NCBI RefSeq assembly: GCF_021129235.1
Contig: NZ_JAJOMA010000001.1
Span: forward strand, 248,001 to 312,000
Reading direction: 5' to 3'
Source: Kineosporia mesophila
GTDB taxonomy: Bacteria > Actinomycetota > Actinomycetes > Actinomycetales > Kineosporiaceae
Length of the DNA: 64,000 nucleotides
How positions within the stretch are numbered: position 1 is the stretch's first letter; every line of letters starts with the position of its first letter. Below, in pieces: positions 1-7,938 of this stretch. Position numbers and translations under genes: made by a program. Under the pieces are notes generated by a model. That model searched no databases and had not been told where the DNA came from. It saw nothing but the letters and a program-made list of their open reading frames with translations.

Positions 1-1
1 G

Positions 2-625
2 CTGGCCGTGGACGACCAGGGTCAGGGGGTGCGGCTCGTCGGGCCGGTGGGTGACCAGCACCGTATCCACCGCGACAACCTCCGGCTGCTCGCCGCGAAG
101 CCGGGCCTGCGGATGCTGGCGATCGCGCGGCCCCCGACCGGAGACGTCAACGGTTTCGCCGCTCCGGCGCGCTTTCTCGGGCTCCCGGGCACCCTGGAAC
201 TGATCGCGGTCGGAGGTGGCGACCTGCGGCTGCCGGCCGGCCTGGGAGGACGCGCCGATCTCGGGTTCGACCGCCTGTCGTCACGTTTCCTGCGTCCGTC
301 GGGGCCACCGCCACCGTTCCCGGCGACCGGCGAGGTGACCGATCCGCTCCTGGCCTACCGGCGGCGACTGGAACGGGTGGTGTCCGGAGGGAGACGCACG
401 CTGTCCGTGCCCGGTGTTCCCCGGGAGGTGCGCTCGGAGGCCGCGATGCTCCGCCGTGACCAGCTGGCCACGGCGTCCGTCCTGCTGGAGCGACTGCTCG
501 ATGCCGCCCAGCCCGCGGAGCGTGACGTGTTCGGCCGGCTCGCCACCGAGACCGGGGGCGACCTGGCCCGGGCCTGGCTGGCCGCGGGTACGTACCAGCG
601 TGAGCTCCTGGCGGCGCCGTTCTGA
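2..625 (+). CDS. Hypothetical protein, 5'-truncated by window edge
   Basis: The reading frame is open from the first bases of the window, so this is probably the C-terminal part of a longer gene. A GTG at 8 could be read as a start but has no visible ribosome binding site. The visible ~205 residues form an N-terminal beta-rich part (RLVGPVGDQHRIH, then PGTLELIAVGGG) and a C-terminal alpha-helical part rich in Arg, Leu and Ala (LLAYRRRLERVV, then RDQLATASVLLERLLDA). I recognise no family or catalytic motif. It ends 237 bases before the next same-strand gene, so it probably closes a transcription unit that begins outside the window. Confidence 0.5.
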   Translation: MAVDDQGQGVRLVGPVGDQHRIHRDNLRLLAAKPGLRMLAIARPPTGDVNGFAAPARFLGLPGTLELIAVGGGDLRLPAGLGGRADLGFDRLSSRFLRPSGPPPPFPATGEVTDPLLAYRRRLERVVSGGRRTLSVPGVPREVRSEAAMLRRDQLATASVLLERLLDAAQPAERDVFGRLATETGGDLARAWLAAGTYQRELLAAPF

Positions 626-715
626 GCGGGGGTGAACCCCAGATGCGGCGGAGCCAGTTGGACTGGCTGGGGCTTGGTGACCGTCGGGGGCGGTGACTTC
701 AGGCCGACGTTGGGC

Positions 716-771
716 GGCCACTTCACTGCGGCCACTTCACTGCGGCCACATCACTGCGGCCACATCACTGT
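716..771. repeat. 14-bp tandem repeat, four copies
   Basis: Four head-to-tail copies of the 14-mer GGCCACTTCACTGC. Copies 1 and 2 are identical. Copies 3 and 4 read GGCCACATCACTGC and GGCCACATCACTGT, and a degenerate fifth copy follows. The array lies in the 237-base gap between the truncated first gene and the SPOR-domain gene. No function is evident; 14 bp is not a codon multiple, so the array is unlikely to be coding. Confidence 0.75.
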
Positions 772-847
772 GGACACATCGCCGGGCCGAGCCCCGCCCG
801 GCCACCGGGTATCTCCTCGTTACGGCGGTAACTGAGGCAACAGGCCC

Positions 848-865
848 TAGACTGCGGGCATCGTG
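848..865 (+). promoter_or_regulatory. -10 box TAGACT close to GTG start
   Basis: TAGACT at 848-853 fits the actinobacterial TAnnnT -10 pattern. It lies 9 nt before the GTG at 863, and there is no Shine-Dalgarno sequence between them. This suggests a leaderless or nearly leaderless transcript for the SPOR-domain gene. No convincing -35 element is visible. Confidence 0.35.
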
Positions 866-1447
866 ACGGAGTTGAGCAGCAGCCCTCAGGTGAGGGCAGA
901 CCGACGGCAGCCCTCTGACGGCACCACCGTCACTCAGGTCACTCCAGTCCCTGAAGTGTCTGCATCGGGCGAGGCTGAAGGCACAGTCGAATCAGGCGGG
1001 ACCGTTACTCGGGAAGCCGGCTTTCTGTCCCGCTGGTCGCTGCAGACACCGGGTATCGACATCTTCTGGCCGATCCTCGCTGTGGTGCTGACCACGTTCG
1101 TGATAGTCGTGTCGACGGTCGCGCACTCGTCGATGGCCGCCGTCGGTGCGGGCAGCCCACGCACCGACTGGGCCTCGTCACCGACACCGAAGGCCGACGC
1201 CCCGTTCGTCGTCGTGCAGATCTCCAGCCGGCCCACCCGGGCCCAGGCCCAGACCGAGGCCCAGGAGCTGCGGCGGGCCGGGCTGGACGCCGGGGTGCTG
1301 CGGTCGGACCTCTACGCCCCGATGAACAAAGGCTGGTACGTGGTCTACGTGGGCCCGTTCCCGGACACGGCCGAGGGCCGGGCCAAGGCCGAGGCGATCA
1401 CCCTCGGCATCAAGGACTCACTCGTCCGCATTCTCCAGCGGCGCTGA
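863..1447 (+). CDS. SPOR-domain membrane protein
   Basis: This 194-residue protein has a Thr/Glu-rich cytoplasmic N-terminus (about 1-65), one membrane segment (about 67-92, PILAVVLTTFVIVV) and an extracytoplasmic C-terminus. Residues about 115-194 resemble a SPOR domain, with the typical start FVVVQISS, a middle helix (AQAQTEAQELRRAGLDAGVL) and a late WYVVYVGPF strand. SPOR domains bind denuded peptidoglycan, usually at division sites, so a cell-wall role is likely but inferred. The GTG at 863 is chosen because a -10-like TAGACT lies just upstream. The 3' end overlaps the convergent tetR gene by 30 bp. Confidence 0.7.
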   Translation: MTELSSSPQVRADRRQPSDGTTVTQVTPVPEVSASGEAEGTVESGGTVTREAGFLSRWSLQTPGIDIFWPILAVVLTTFVIVVSTVAHSSMAAVGAGSPRTDWASSPTPKADAPFVVVQISSRPTRAQAQTEAQELRRAGLDAGVLRSDLYAPMNKGWYVVYVGPFPDTAEGRAKAEAITLGIKDSLVRILQRR

Positions 1448-2071
1448 CAGCCCCACGGCGGGCAGGATCACCGTGTCGATGAGGTGGATGATCGACTCCC
1501 GCGACGGCGCCTGCTGCTCGTACATCGCCCGGTACATCGCCATCGCCGGGCCGAGCGAGGACAGCAGCTCGACATCGATATCGGGCCGGATCTCGCAGCG
1601 GTCGATCGCCCGCTGCATGACCACGCGGTAGGACTCGACCCGCGGCTTGACCATGATGGCGGTGAGGGCCTCGAACAGCTGCGGTTCCTGCGACATCATC
1701 GACGCCACGCCGATCATGATCTTCAGGTGGCGGTTGCTGTCGGTCACGGCCTTGGGCTTGACCATCGCGACCAGGTCGCCGCGTAGCGTGCCGGTGTCCG
1801 GCGGGACGTACGTGCCGTCCCGCTCCTGGGGCAGCGGCCGTTTCATGCAGGCGATGGCGTCGACCACCAGCTCGGCCTTGGACGACCAGCGGCGGTAGAG
1901 CGTGGCCTTACCGGCCTTGGCGCGCGTGGCCACCATGTCGACGGTCATGGTGTTGTAACCGACCTCGGCGAGCACGTCGAGCGCCGCGTCGAGGATGTCC
2001 TGATCGCGGGAGTGGTCGCGCTTGCGACCGAGCCGCGCAGGTTCGGCATCTCTCGCGGTCTCGGTGGTCAT
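1418..2071 (-). CDS. TetR/AcrR family transcriptional regulator
   Basis: A 217-residue TetR-type repressor. The N-terminal helix-turn-helix covers about residues 20-66 (ILDAALDVLAEVGYNTMTVD, then KAGKATLYRRWSSK, the classic TLYRRW recognition helix). The C-terminal two thirds form the ligand-binding and dimerisation domain. The ATG at 2071 is preferred over upstream starts because AGAGGTG lies just upstream and MTTETARD begins a normal TetR N-terminus. It is divergent from an MFS exporter gene, so it most likely represses that pump and itself. Four evenly spaced CGGAACT heptamers lie between the two genes. Confidence 0.85.
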   Translation of the reverse strand: MTTETARDAEPARLGRKRDHSRDQDILDAALDVLAEVGYNTMTVDMVATRAKAGKATLYRRWSSKAELVVDAIACMKRPLPQERDGTYVPPDTGTLRGDLVAMVKPKAVTDSNRHLKIMIGVASMMSQEPQLFEALTAIMVKPRVESYRVVMQRAIDRCEIRPDIDVELLSSLGPAMAMYRAMYEQQAPSRESIIHLIDTVILPAVGLSAPLENADE

Positions 2072-2180
2072 GGCCGTGGCACCTCTGTCTCGTTGTCGGT
2101 CCGGGACGTTGTCGCCCTCGGTGAGGACAACGACGCCCTGCGGCAAATCGTACCCGGATGGTGCGCGATTCACCTGGTTA

Positions 2181-2235
2181 CGGAACTCACACGTACCGGA
2201 ACTGATTATTCCCGGAACTTATTGGTTTCGGAACT
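2181..2235. promoter_or_regulatory. Four CGGAACT iterons at 16-bp spacing (probable TetR operator)
   Basis: The heptamer CGGAACT occurs at 2181, 2197, 2213 and 2229, with an exact 16-bp period and variable 9-bp spacers. The array lies in the 190-bp gap between the divergent tetR and MFS genes. The last copy overlaps the expected -35 region of the MFS promoter (TATGGT at 2249-2254 as -10, ATG at 2262). Direct repeats at one and a half helical turns are unusual for TetR proteins, which normally bind palindromes. Site 2 can also be read as GGAAC...ATTCC, a possible imperfect inverted pair. Confidence 0.6.
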
Positions 2236-2261
2236 GTCGAGTCTCGTATATGGTTGCCGTC

Positions 2262-3764
2262 ATGTCCCAGACCGCACCGGCGACGCCGTCCGCCTCCTCA
2301 GCCCGCTGGCTGACGCTGACGACGGTCGCGTTCGCTCAGCTGATGGTTGTGCTGGACACAACCGTCGTGAACATCGCACTGCCGTCCGCCCAGCTCGACC
2401 TCGGTTTCTCCGACGGCGACCGGCAGTGGATCGTCACCGCCTACTCGCTCACCTTCGGCAGCCTGCTGCTGCTCGGTGGCCGGCTCTCCGACCTGATCGG
2501 TCGCCGCCGCACGTTCATCACCGCGCTCATCGGCTTCGCCGCGGCATCCGCGCTGGGTGGTGCCGCACCGACGTTCGGCCTGCTCGTCGCGGCGCGCGCC
2601 CTGCAGGGTGTCTTCGGTGCGCTGCTCGCACCCACCGCTCTGGCCGTGCTGGCCACCACCTTCACCGACCCGGTGGAGCGTCGCCGGGCCTTCGGCATCT
2701 TCGGTGCCATCGCCGGTATGGGCGGCGCCATCGGCCTGCTGCTCGGCGGCATCCTCACCGAGAACCTGAACTGGCGCTGGAACCTGTACGTCAACTGCGT
2801 CATCGCGGTCATCGCCGTGATCGGGGCGCTCTTCTTCCTCCCGCACGTGCACCGCACCGGTCCGCGCCCGAAGCTCGATGTCCCCGGCACTGTCCTGGTT
2901 TCCGGCTCCCTGTTCGGCCTGGTCTACGGCTTCTCCCACGCCGAGACCCACGGCTGGGCCAACGCCGTGACCATCGGCCTGCTGATCGGCTCGGTCGTGC
3001 TCGGCACCGCCTTCGTGTACTGGCAGACCCGTGCCGAGCACCCGCTGATGCCGCTGTCGATCGTGCTCGACCGCAACCGCTCGGCGTCCTACCTCTCGGT
3101 GCTGCTGGCCGGCATCGGCATGTTCGGCATCTTCCTGTTCCTCACCTACTACCTGCAGCTCACGCTCGGGTACACGCCGATCAAGACCGGTCTCGCGTTC
3201 CTGCCGATGATCGTGGCCCTGGTGTTCACCGCGCAGATCGGCAGCAACTTCCTGCTGCCGCGGTTCGGCCCTCGCATCATGGTGCCCTCGGGCATGATCT
3301 TCGCCGCGGCCGGTGCGTTCTGGCTGACCGCGCTCGACCTGAACAGCTCGTACTGGCCCGGCATCGTGGTCCCGCTGGTCCTGATGGGCATGGGCTTCGG
3401 CCAGATGATGCCCGCGGCGATCCAGACCGCCACGCTGAATGTCGACCCGCGCTTCGCCGGCGTGGCCTCGGCGCTGGTGAACACCGGCCAGCAGGTGGGT
3501 GGTTCGCTCGGTACCGCGCTGATCAACACCCTGGCCGCCTCCGCTGCGACCTCCTACCTGGCCTCGCACCAGCCCGCCACGCAGCAGGTCCTGGCGCAGG
3601 CCCAGATCCAGAGCTACAGCACGGCCTACGCCTGGGTCGGCGGGTTCTTCGTGGCCGGTGCCGTCCTCGCCGGTCTCATGTACCGCTCCCGTAGCGCCAA
3701 TGCCCAGGTCACCGCCACGACCGGTGCTCCCGCGGAAGACGCCGAGCCGGTGATCATGCACTGA
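2262..3764 (+). CDS. MFS drug transporter, DHA2 (EmrB/QacA) type
   Basis: A 500-residue, probably 14-helix major facilitator. The N-terminal VVLDTTVVNIALP is the DHA2 motif (LDxTIVNVALP), and GGRLSDLIGRRR is the MFS loop 2-3 motif. Such pumps export toxic compounds in exchange for protons across the cytoplasmic membrane. ATG 2262 (MSQTAP) is chosen: a -10-like TATGGT lies 7 nt upstream and no ribosome binding site is visible, so translation may be leaderless. An in-frame ATG at 2250 is the alternative. It is divergent from a tetR gene, which probably controls it. A strong hairpin follows the stop codon. Confidence 0.88.
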   Translation: MSQTAPATPSASSARWLTLTTVAFAQLMVVLDTTVVNIALPSAQLDLGFSDGDRQWIVTAYSLTFGSLLLLGGRLSDLIGRRRTFITALIGFAAASALGGAAPTFGLLVAARALQGVFGALLAPTALAVLATTFTDPVERRRAFGIFGAIAGMGGAIGLLLGGILTENLNWRWNLYVNCVIAVIAVIGALFFLPHVHRTGPRPKLDVPGTVLVSGSLFGLVYGFSHAETHGWANAVTIGLLIGSVVLGTAFVYWQTRAEHPLMPLSIVLDRNRSASYLSVLLAGIGMFGIFLFLTYYLQLTLGYTPIKTGLAFLPMIVALVFTAQIGSNFLLPRFGPRIMVPSGMIFAAAGAFWLTALDLNSSYWPGIVVPLVLMGMGFGQMMPAAIQTATLNVDPRFAGVASALVNTGQQVGGSLGTALINTLAASAATSYLASHQPATQQVLAQAQIQSYSTAYAWVGGFFVAGAVLAGLMYRSRSANAQVTATTGAPAEDAEPVIMH

Positions 3765-3845
3765 CAGGCCGGCTGTGACACCGGCACGACGGCCGCTCGT
3801 CGACCGGCGCGAGCCGGGCCGCTCGTCAGGGCAGTCAGGCATCTG

Positions 3846-3881
3846 AAAGTCCCCGGTCCGCGTCTGCGGGCCGGGGACTTT
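3846..3881. terminator. Hairpin terminator after MFS gene
   Basis: A near-perfect 16-bp stem, AAAGTCCCCGG.../...CCGGGGACTTT, with a 4-nt loop and one G-T pair. It starts 82 bp after the MFS stop codon. There is no long T-tract beyond the TTT that closes the stem. Confidence 0.7.
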
Positions 3882-3905
3882 CGTGCGTGGGGCGAGGATC
3901 CCCGG

Positions 3906-3950
3906 AGTGTGTGCATTCGTTGCGGGTACAGCGCGACGAATGCACACACT
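3906..3950. repeat. 15-bp inverted repeat, member of a dispersed family
   Basis: AGTGTGTGCATTCGT and its exact reverse complement ACGAATGCACACACT flank a 15-nt loop. A 19-nt piece of this element (ending AACGAATGCACAC when read on the minus strand) recurs exactly at 50304-50322, upstream of cobK. It lies in the 402-bp gap between the MFS and GTPase genes. The rest of that gap holds the terminator hairpin and a half-copy of the other palindrome family, CATGATCACGAAC, at 4015-4027. Confidence 0.65.
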
Positions 3951-4166
3951 CCCGCCCGAGCCCTGAGACACAACCAGCCGGGACGCGTGCGGTCGCGCCC
4001 CCGTCGGGAGCGGGCATGATCACGAACAGTGCGGTGGGAAGGAATCGGGCCCGGATCACGCGAGGAAAGAAGGAACGTTCGCAGGGTTTGACGCGTCATC
4101 AGGCCAGTACACAAGCACACGGCGCTGCCAAGAGGCGGCCCACGGAACGGGTGGGAGGATCACGAC

Positions 4167-5318
4167 ATGGCACCCGCGCCCCGGGACTGGTTCAGCAAGC
4201 AGTTCGGCGACACGTTCGACGAGAAGGCCCGCGAGATCGGCCGGTTCAACCTGGCCATCTTCGGCAAGACCGGTGTGGGCAAGAGCACGCTGGTCAACGC
4301 CATCTTCGGGGAGGACGTGGCTGAGACGGGCATCGGGCAGCCGGTGACCCAGGGCAGTCATCTCTACATGCACGCGGACGGGCATTTCGGCGTGCTCGAC
4401 ACCCGTGGCCTGGAGATCGGTACGGACGACGAGACCATCCTGTCCGAGCTGGAGCAGTACATCCGGCAGATGCGCCGCCAGCCGCAGGCCGAGCAGGTAC
4501 ACGTGGCCTGGTATTGCGTGAGGGCGGGCGACCGGCGGTTCGAGGAGACGGAAGAGGCCTTCATCCGGGGGCTGGACCGACTCGGCCTGCCGGTGATGCT
4601 GGTGCTCACCCAGGTTCCGATGCGCGACGGCCGGCACCACCCCGACGCCCTGGCCCTGCGCGACGTGATCGCCGAGCGCGATCTGCCCCTGGCCGCGCAG
4701 TCGATCTTCCTGACCAACGCCAAGTCCGACGACTTCGCCGGCCTGGAGGCCCACGGCCTGCAGGAGCTGCTGGATGCCACGTTTCTCGTTGCCCCGGCAG
4801 GAGTTCAGGAAGCGCTCGTGGCTGCGCAGAAGATCGACCTGAAGCGCAAGCGCGAGCTCGCCGACAAGGCGATCCGCGCCGCGGTCGGAGCCGCCGCCGC
4901 AGCCGGCGCCACCCCCATCCCGTTCGCCGATGCCGCCGTGCTGGTCCCCATCCAGCTCACGATGATGGCCACGATCTCGCACATCTACGGCGTCGGGGTG
5001 GACCGCGCCACCGCCGCCGCGCTCGCGGCCACGGCAGCGGCCACGGCGGGTGGCCGCTCCCTGGTCACCAGCCTGATCAAGACGGTGCCGGGCGCCGGAA
5101 CCCTGGTGGGCGGCGGCATCGCGGCCGTGGTCGCCTCCAGCGTCACCTGGGCGGTGGGTCAGGCCTGGACCACGGTTTGCTCACGCCTGTCCCAGGGCAA
5201 GCTCACCGGTGTGTCGGGCGCACTCGACAGCGACGCGATCCGGGAGCTCTTCCTCGACGAGTTCCGCGGCAACATGCGCAAGAAGCTGCCGGGCGGTTTC
5301 AAGACCCTGGACAAGTAG
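4167..5318 (+). CDS. GTPase with C-terminal DUF697-like domain
   Basis: A 383-residue G protein. The P-loop GKTGVGKST is at 33-41, switch II DTRG at about 78-81, and the position of the G4 motif (normally NKxD) reads TQVP at 148-151, so base specificity may be relaxed or set differently. Residues about 230-330 contain Ala/Gly-rich helices (IPFADAAVLVPIQLTMMATI), typical of the DUF697 segment found in YcjX/Era-like stress GTPases. These helices probably associate with the membrane. The start has a GGGAGGATCAC-type ribosome binding site. The gene stands alone; the biological role is unknown. Confidence 0.75.
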   Translation: MAPAPRDWFSKQFGDTFDEKAREIGRFNLAIFGKTGVGKSTLVNAIFGEDVAETGIGQPVTQGSHLYMHADGHFGVLDTRGLEIGTDDETILSELEQYIRQMRRQPQAEQVHVAWYCVRAGDRRFEETEEAFIRGLDRLGLPVMLVLTQVPMRDGRHHPDALALRDVIAERDLPLAAQSIFLTNAKSDDFAGLEAHGLQELLDATFLVAPAGVQEALVAAQKIDLKRKRELADKAIRAAVGAAAAAGATPIPFADAAVLVPIQLTMMATISHIYGVGVDRATAAALAATAAATAGGRSLVTSLIKTVPGAGTLVGGGIAAVVASSVTWAVGQAWTTVCSRLSQGKLTGVSGALDSDAIRELFLDEFRGNMRKKLPGGFKTLDK

Positions 5319-5334
5319 ACGCGGATGACGCCCA

Positions 5335-5597
5335 GCTCTTGAGAGCAAGGAGTCATCGCAGGGTCGGTAGATCCAGCTGCCGCCGAGCTCGAGGTCGTGC
5401 AGGTGGTCGGGACACCAGTTCCCCATGAACCTCTCGTCGGGGTGCCTGAACGCGCTGTAGGCAACGAAGTCGGTCATCTGGGTGAACTGGCGTAGGTCTC
5501 TGGTCTCCGAACCTGGACCCGCGTCGCAGAGTATGCGGCCAATAGCGGTAGGCAACCAGACGATGTCAGTGATCCGTAATAGCGGGCGGTAAAACGG
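5335..5597 (-). pseudogene. Decayed gene remnant, DUF3800-like C-terminus
   Basis: The minus strand carries an open stretch without a start codon of its own. It reads ...PLLRITDIVWLPTAIGR, then LRQFTQMTDFVAYSAFRHPD and FMGNWCPDHLHDLELGG. The TQMTDFVAYSAFRH segment resembles the conserved Q-x-ADxVAYAxxRH end of DUF3800-type proteins that occur near mobile DNA. The N-terminal two thirds, including expected acidic motifs, are missing. Codon use is less GC-biased than in neighbouring genes. The 383-bp gap between the GTPase and PH-domain genes otherwise holds only a hairpin. The family assignment is from memory and uncertain. Confidence 0.35.
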
Positions 5598-5632
5598 AAG
5601 CGGCCCGGATGTCCGAGGACACGGGCCGCTTC
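5597..5632. terminator. Hairpin terminator
   Basis: GAAGCGGCCCG (5597-5607) pairs exactly with CGGGCCGCTTC (5622-5632), with a further GTCC/GGAC pairing inside the loop. It lies 70 bp beyond the stop codon of the convergent PH-domain gene and could serve both strands. Confidence 0.6.
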
Positions 5633-5701
5633 TGTTCGTTCAGCCCCCAACCACGGTTGTTCTCCTACGGGACGCGGTCAGGCGATTCACGTTTTACCGG
5701 T

Positions 5702-6298
5702 TCAGTTCTTCCTTCTCCACCAGGCCTGCTCAGGCTCGGAGATCGGCACCCGCGAACCGGGCGCGGTCGCCTTCTGCGTGAGCTTGCGCTCGGACGGCGC
5801 GAAGATGATCTGGGAGATCTGCTGGTAGTGCAGGTCGGAGTCGGGGATGTAGTTGATGGTGCTCAGCGCCTGGTCCTGACCGGCGGACTCCATCACGAAC
5901 TTGCCGTAGCCGAGGATCTGCCCGGTCACCGTGCGGTCGTACCGCATGTCGGTGACCTTGGACATCGGCATGATGTCGACCTGGCGGGTGACGATGCCGT
6001 GCACCAGCATGAGCCGGCGGTCGGTGGCGATGAACAGCTCGTCGTACCACTCCCAGGCCTTGAGCAGCAGCCGTGAGAGCAGCAGCAGCCAGAGCACCGT
6101 GAGGATCTGGACGAAGAGGCCGCTGGTCTGGTTGCTCACCCAGGCCAGGATGATCAGGCCGAGCACGCCCGTGGCGGTCGGCTCGGCGAGCACCACCCAG
6201 TGCCGGCGCAGCATGAAGACGATCTGCTCGCTCGGGATGAGGTAACGGTCCAGTTCCTTCGGAACACCCGGGCCGAAACGTTCTGAATGCCCCACCAT
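5702..6298 (-). CDS. Membrane protein with bacterial PH (YdbS-like) domain
   Basis: A 198-residue protein. Two membrane helices lie at about 40-58 (TGVLGLIILAWV) and 62-83 (FVQILTVLWLLLLSRLLL). They are followed by a PH-like domain (about 88-165: WYDELFIATDRRLMLVHGIV, then DIMPMSKVTDMRYDR) of the kind found in YdbS/YdbT proteins. Pfam calls this the bPH_2 domain. The role of such proteins is poorly defined; membrane-associated stress functions are suggested for relatives. ATG 6298 is chosen; a GTG nine bases upstream is also possible. Confidence 0.75.
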   Translation of the reverse strand: MVGHSERFGPGVPKELDRYLIPSEQIVFMLRRHWVVLAEPTATGVLGLIILAWVSNQTSGLFVQILTVLWLLLLSRLLLKAWEWYDELFIATDRRLMLVHGIVTRQVDIMPMSKVTDMRYDRTVTGQILGYGKFVMESAGQDQALSTINYIPDSDLHYQQISQIIFAPSERKLTQKATAPGSRVPISEPEQAWWRRKN

Positions 6299-6483
6299 GC
6301 GGACCACTCTAGGCGAGCGGCGATCAATTGTCGGGCTTCAACTCGGGAAAGTCTTGTCTCGTTATTCCCAGGGAGTGACTGCCGCCACTGCCGTGACGCC
6401 GCACCGCCCGGCGGGGGTGCGCACGATGCGGTCGGGAGGCCCCGCGAACAGGTTTCTATGCTGGTGACGGAACCATCGCATCC

Positions 6484-6497
6484 AGGAGGCAGTCATC
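6484..6497 (+). promoter_or_regulatory. Consensus Shine-Dalgarno before a possible AUC start
   Basis: AGGAGG at 6484-6489 is followed 5 nt later by ATC at 6495, in frame with the FAD-oxidase gene. The 21 codons between 6495 and the first canonical start (GTG 6558) have no stop and read ISTSPAGRLAALERALPGAK, a plausible N-terminus for this family. No ATG, GTG or TTG lies at the right distance from this site. This suggests initiation at a rare AUC codon. Confidence 0.45.
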
Positions 6498-6557
6498 AGT
6501 ACGTCACCCGCCGGACGGCTCGCAGCACTGGAACGCGCACTTCCCGGGGCCAAGCTG

Positions 6558-7895
6558 GTGGTGGACGCCGAGGTACTCGCCGGCCTGAGTCAGGACGACG
6601 CGGAATGGGCGCCGGTGGGAAAGCCGCTCGCAGCCCTGCGCGCACAATCGACGGACGAGGTCAGCCGGGCGGTCGCGGTCTGCGCCGAGCTGAACGTGCC
6701 GGTGGTGAGCCGGGGCGCGGGCACCGGGCTGTCGGGCGGCGCGAACGCGATCGACGGCTGCCTGGTGGTCGACCTGTCGCAGATGAACCAGGTGCTCGAG
6801 ATCGATGTGGACAACATGATCTGCGTGGTGCAGCCGGGCGTGGTGAACGATGACCTGAAGGCTGCGGTGGCCGAGCACGGTCTCTGGTACCCACCCGACC
6901 CGGCCAGCTCCCCGTGGTCGACGATCGGCGGCAACGTCAGCACCAACGCGGGCGGTCTGTGCTGCCTGAAGTACGGCGTCACCCGTGACTACGTGCTCGG
7001 TCTCGAGGTCGTGGTGGGCGGCCCGGCGGGGGAGTACGGCACGGTCACGCGCCTGGGCCGGCGCACCACCAAGGGCGTGGCCGGGTACGACCTGACCGGG
7101 TTGTTCGTCGGCTCGGAGGGCACGTTCGGCGTGGTCACCGAGGTCACGCTGCGCCTGCGCCCGGCCCGCCGGGAGGCCCCGCGCACCGTGGTCGGTGCCT
7201 TCCCGAGCCTGGTCGCCGCCGGTGACGCGGTCGCCGCGGTGACGCGGGCCGGACTGCTGCCGACCGCCCTGGAACTGCTCGACCGCGCCTGCCTCCAGGC
7301 CGTCGAGGACTGGAAGCACCTGGGTCTGGAGGCCGACGCCGAGGCGCTGCTGCTGGCCCAGATCGACACCCCGGGGGAGTCCGGGCAGGTCGAGGCCGCG
7401 GCGATGGCCGAGGTGTTCGAGAAGGCCGGCGCGCTGTGGGCGGCGGTCTCCACCGACGAGCAGGAGGCCGAGGCCCTGTTCGCCGCCCGCCGCCTGGCCT
7501 ACCCGGCGCTGGAGCGGCTCGGCCCGGTGCTGACCGAAGACGTCTGCGTGCCCCGCTCGAAGGTGCCGGCCATGCTCGCCGCGGTGGTCGAGATCGCGCA
7601 GCGGCACGGCGTCTCCATCGCCACGATCGCCCACGCCGGCGACGGCAACCTGCACCCGCTGATCCTGGTGCCGGCCGGTGACGACGCGGCCCGGGTCGCG
7701 GCCCAGGGCGCCTTCGAGGAGATCCTCGACGCGGCGATCGGGATGGGTGGCACGGTCAGCGGTGAGCACGGCATCGGGCTGCTCAAGCGGGAGGGCCTGC
7801 GCAAGGAACTCCCGCCGCCGGTGCAGGCCATGCAGGCCGCGCTCAAGCAGACCCTCGACCCCCTGAATCTCTTCAATCCGGGCAAGGCCGTCTAA
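6558..7895 (+). CDS. FAD-binding oxidase, GlcD / D-lactate dehydrogenase type
   Basis: At least 445 residues. The N-terminal half is an FAD-binding type 4 (PCMH) domain with the pyrophosphate-binding stretch SRGAGTGLSGGAN, then STIGGNVSTNAGG and FVGSEGTFGVVTEVTL. The C-terminal half is the GlcD-type cap with AHAGDGNLHPLI and GGTVSGEHGIGLLK, whose histidines and glutamate are typical of the catalytic and metal site. Such enzymes oxidise 2-hydroxyacids such as glycolate or D-lactate; the exact substrate cannot be read. GTG 6558 is the first canonical start but lacks a good ribosome binding site. Translation may begin at ATC 6495 behind a perfect AGGAGG, adding 21 residues. Confidence 0.85.
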   Translation: MVDAEVLAGLSQDDAEWAPVGKPLAALRAQSTDEVSRAVAVCAELNVPVVSRGAGTGLSGGANAIDGCLVVDLSQMNQVLEIDVDNMICVVQPGVVNDDLKAAVAEHGLWYPPDPASSPWSTIGGNVSTNAGGLCCLKYGVTRDYVLGLEVVVGGPAGEYGTVTRLGRRTTKGVAGYDLTGLFVGSEGTFGVVTEVTLRLRPARREAPRTVVGAFPSLVAAGDAVAAVTRAGLLPTALELLDRACLQAVEDWKHLGLEADAEALLLAQIDTPGESGQVEAAAMAEVFEKAGALWAAVSTDEQEAEALFAARRLAYPALERLGPVLTEDVCVPRSKVPAMLAAVVEIAQRHGVSIATIAHAGDGNLHPLILVPAGDDAARVAAQGAFEEILDAAIGMGGTVSGEHGIGLLKREGLRKELPPPVQAMQAALKQTLDPLNLFNPGKAV

Positions 7896-7938
7896 AGCCC
7901 CTTCCGTGACCCACGTCACTCGCGTGACACTGAGGGGC

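Noticed and set aside
2298-3971. Long minus-strand open frame (557 codons) over the MFS gene
   Set aside because: It is the antisense shadow of a clear transporter gene, is rich in Arg/Gly/His/Gln as expected of GC-rich shadows, and has no domain or ribosome binding site.
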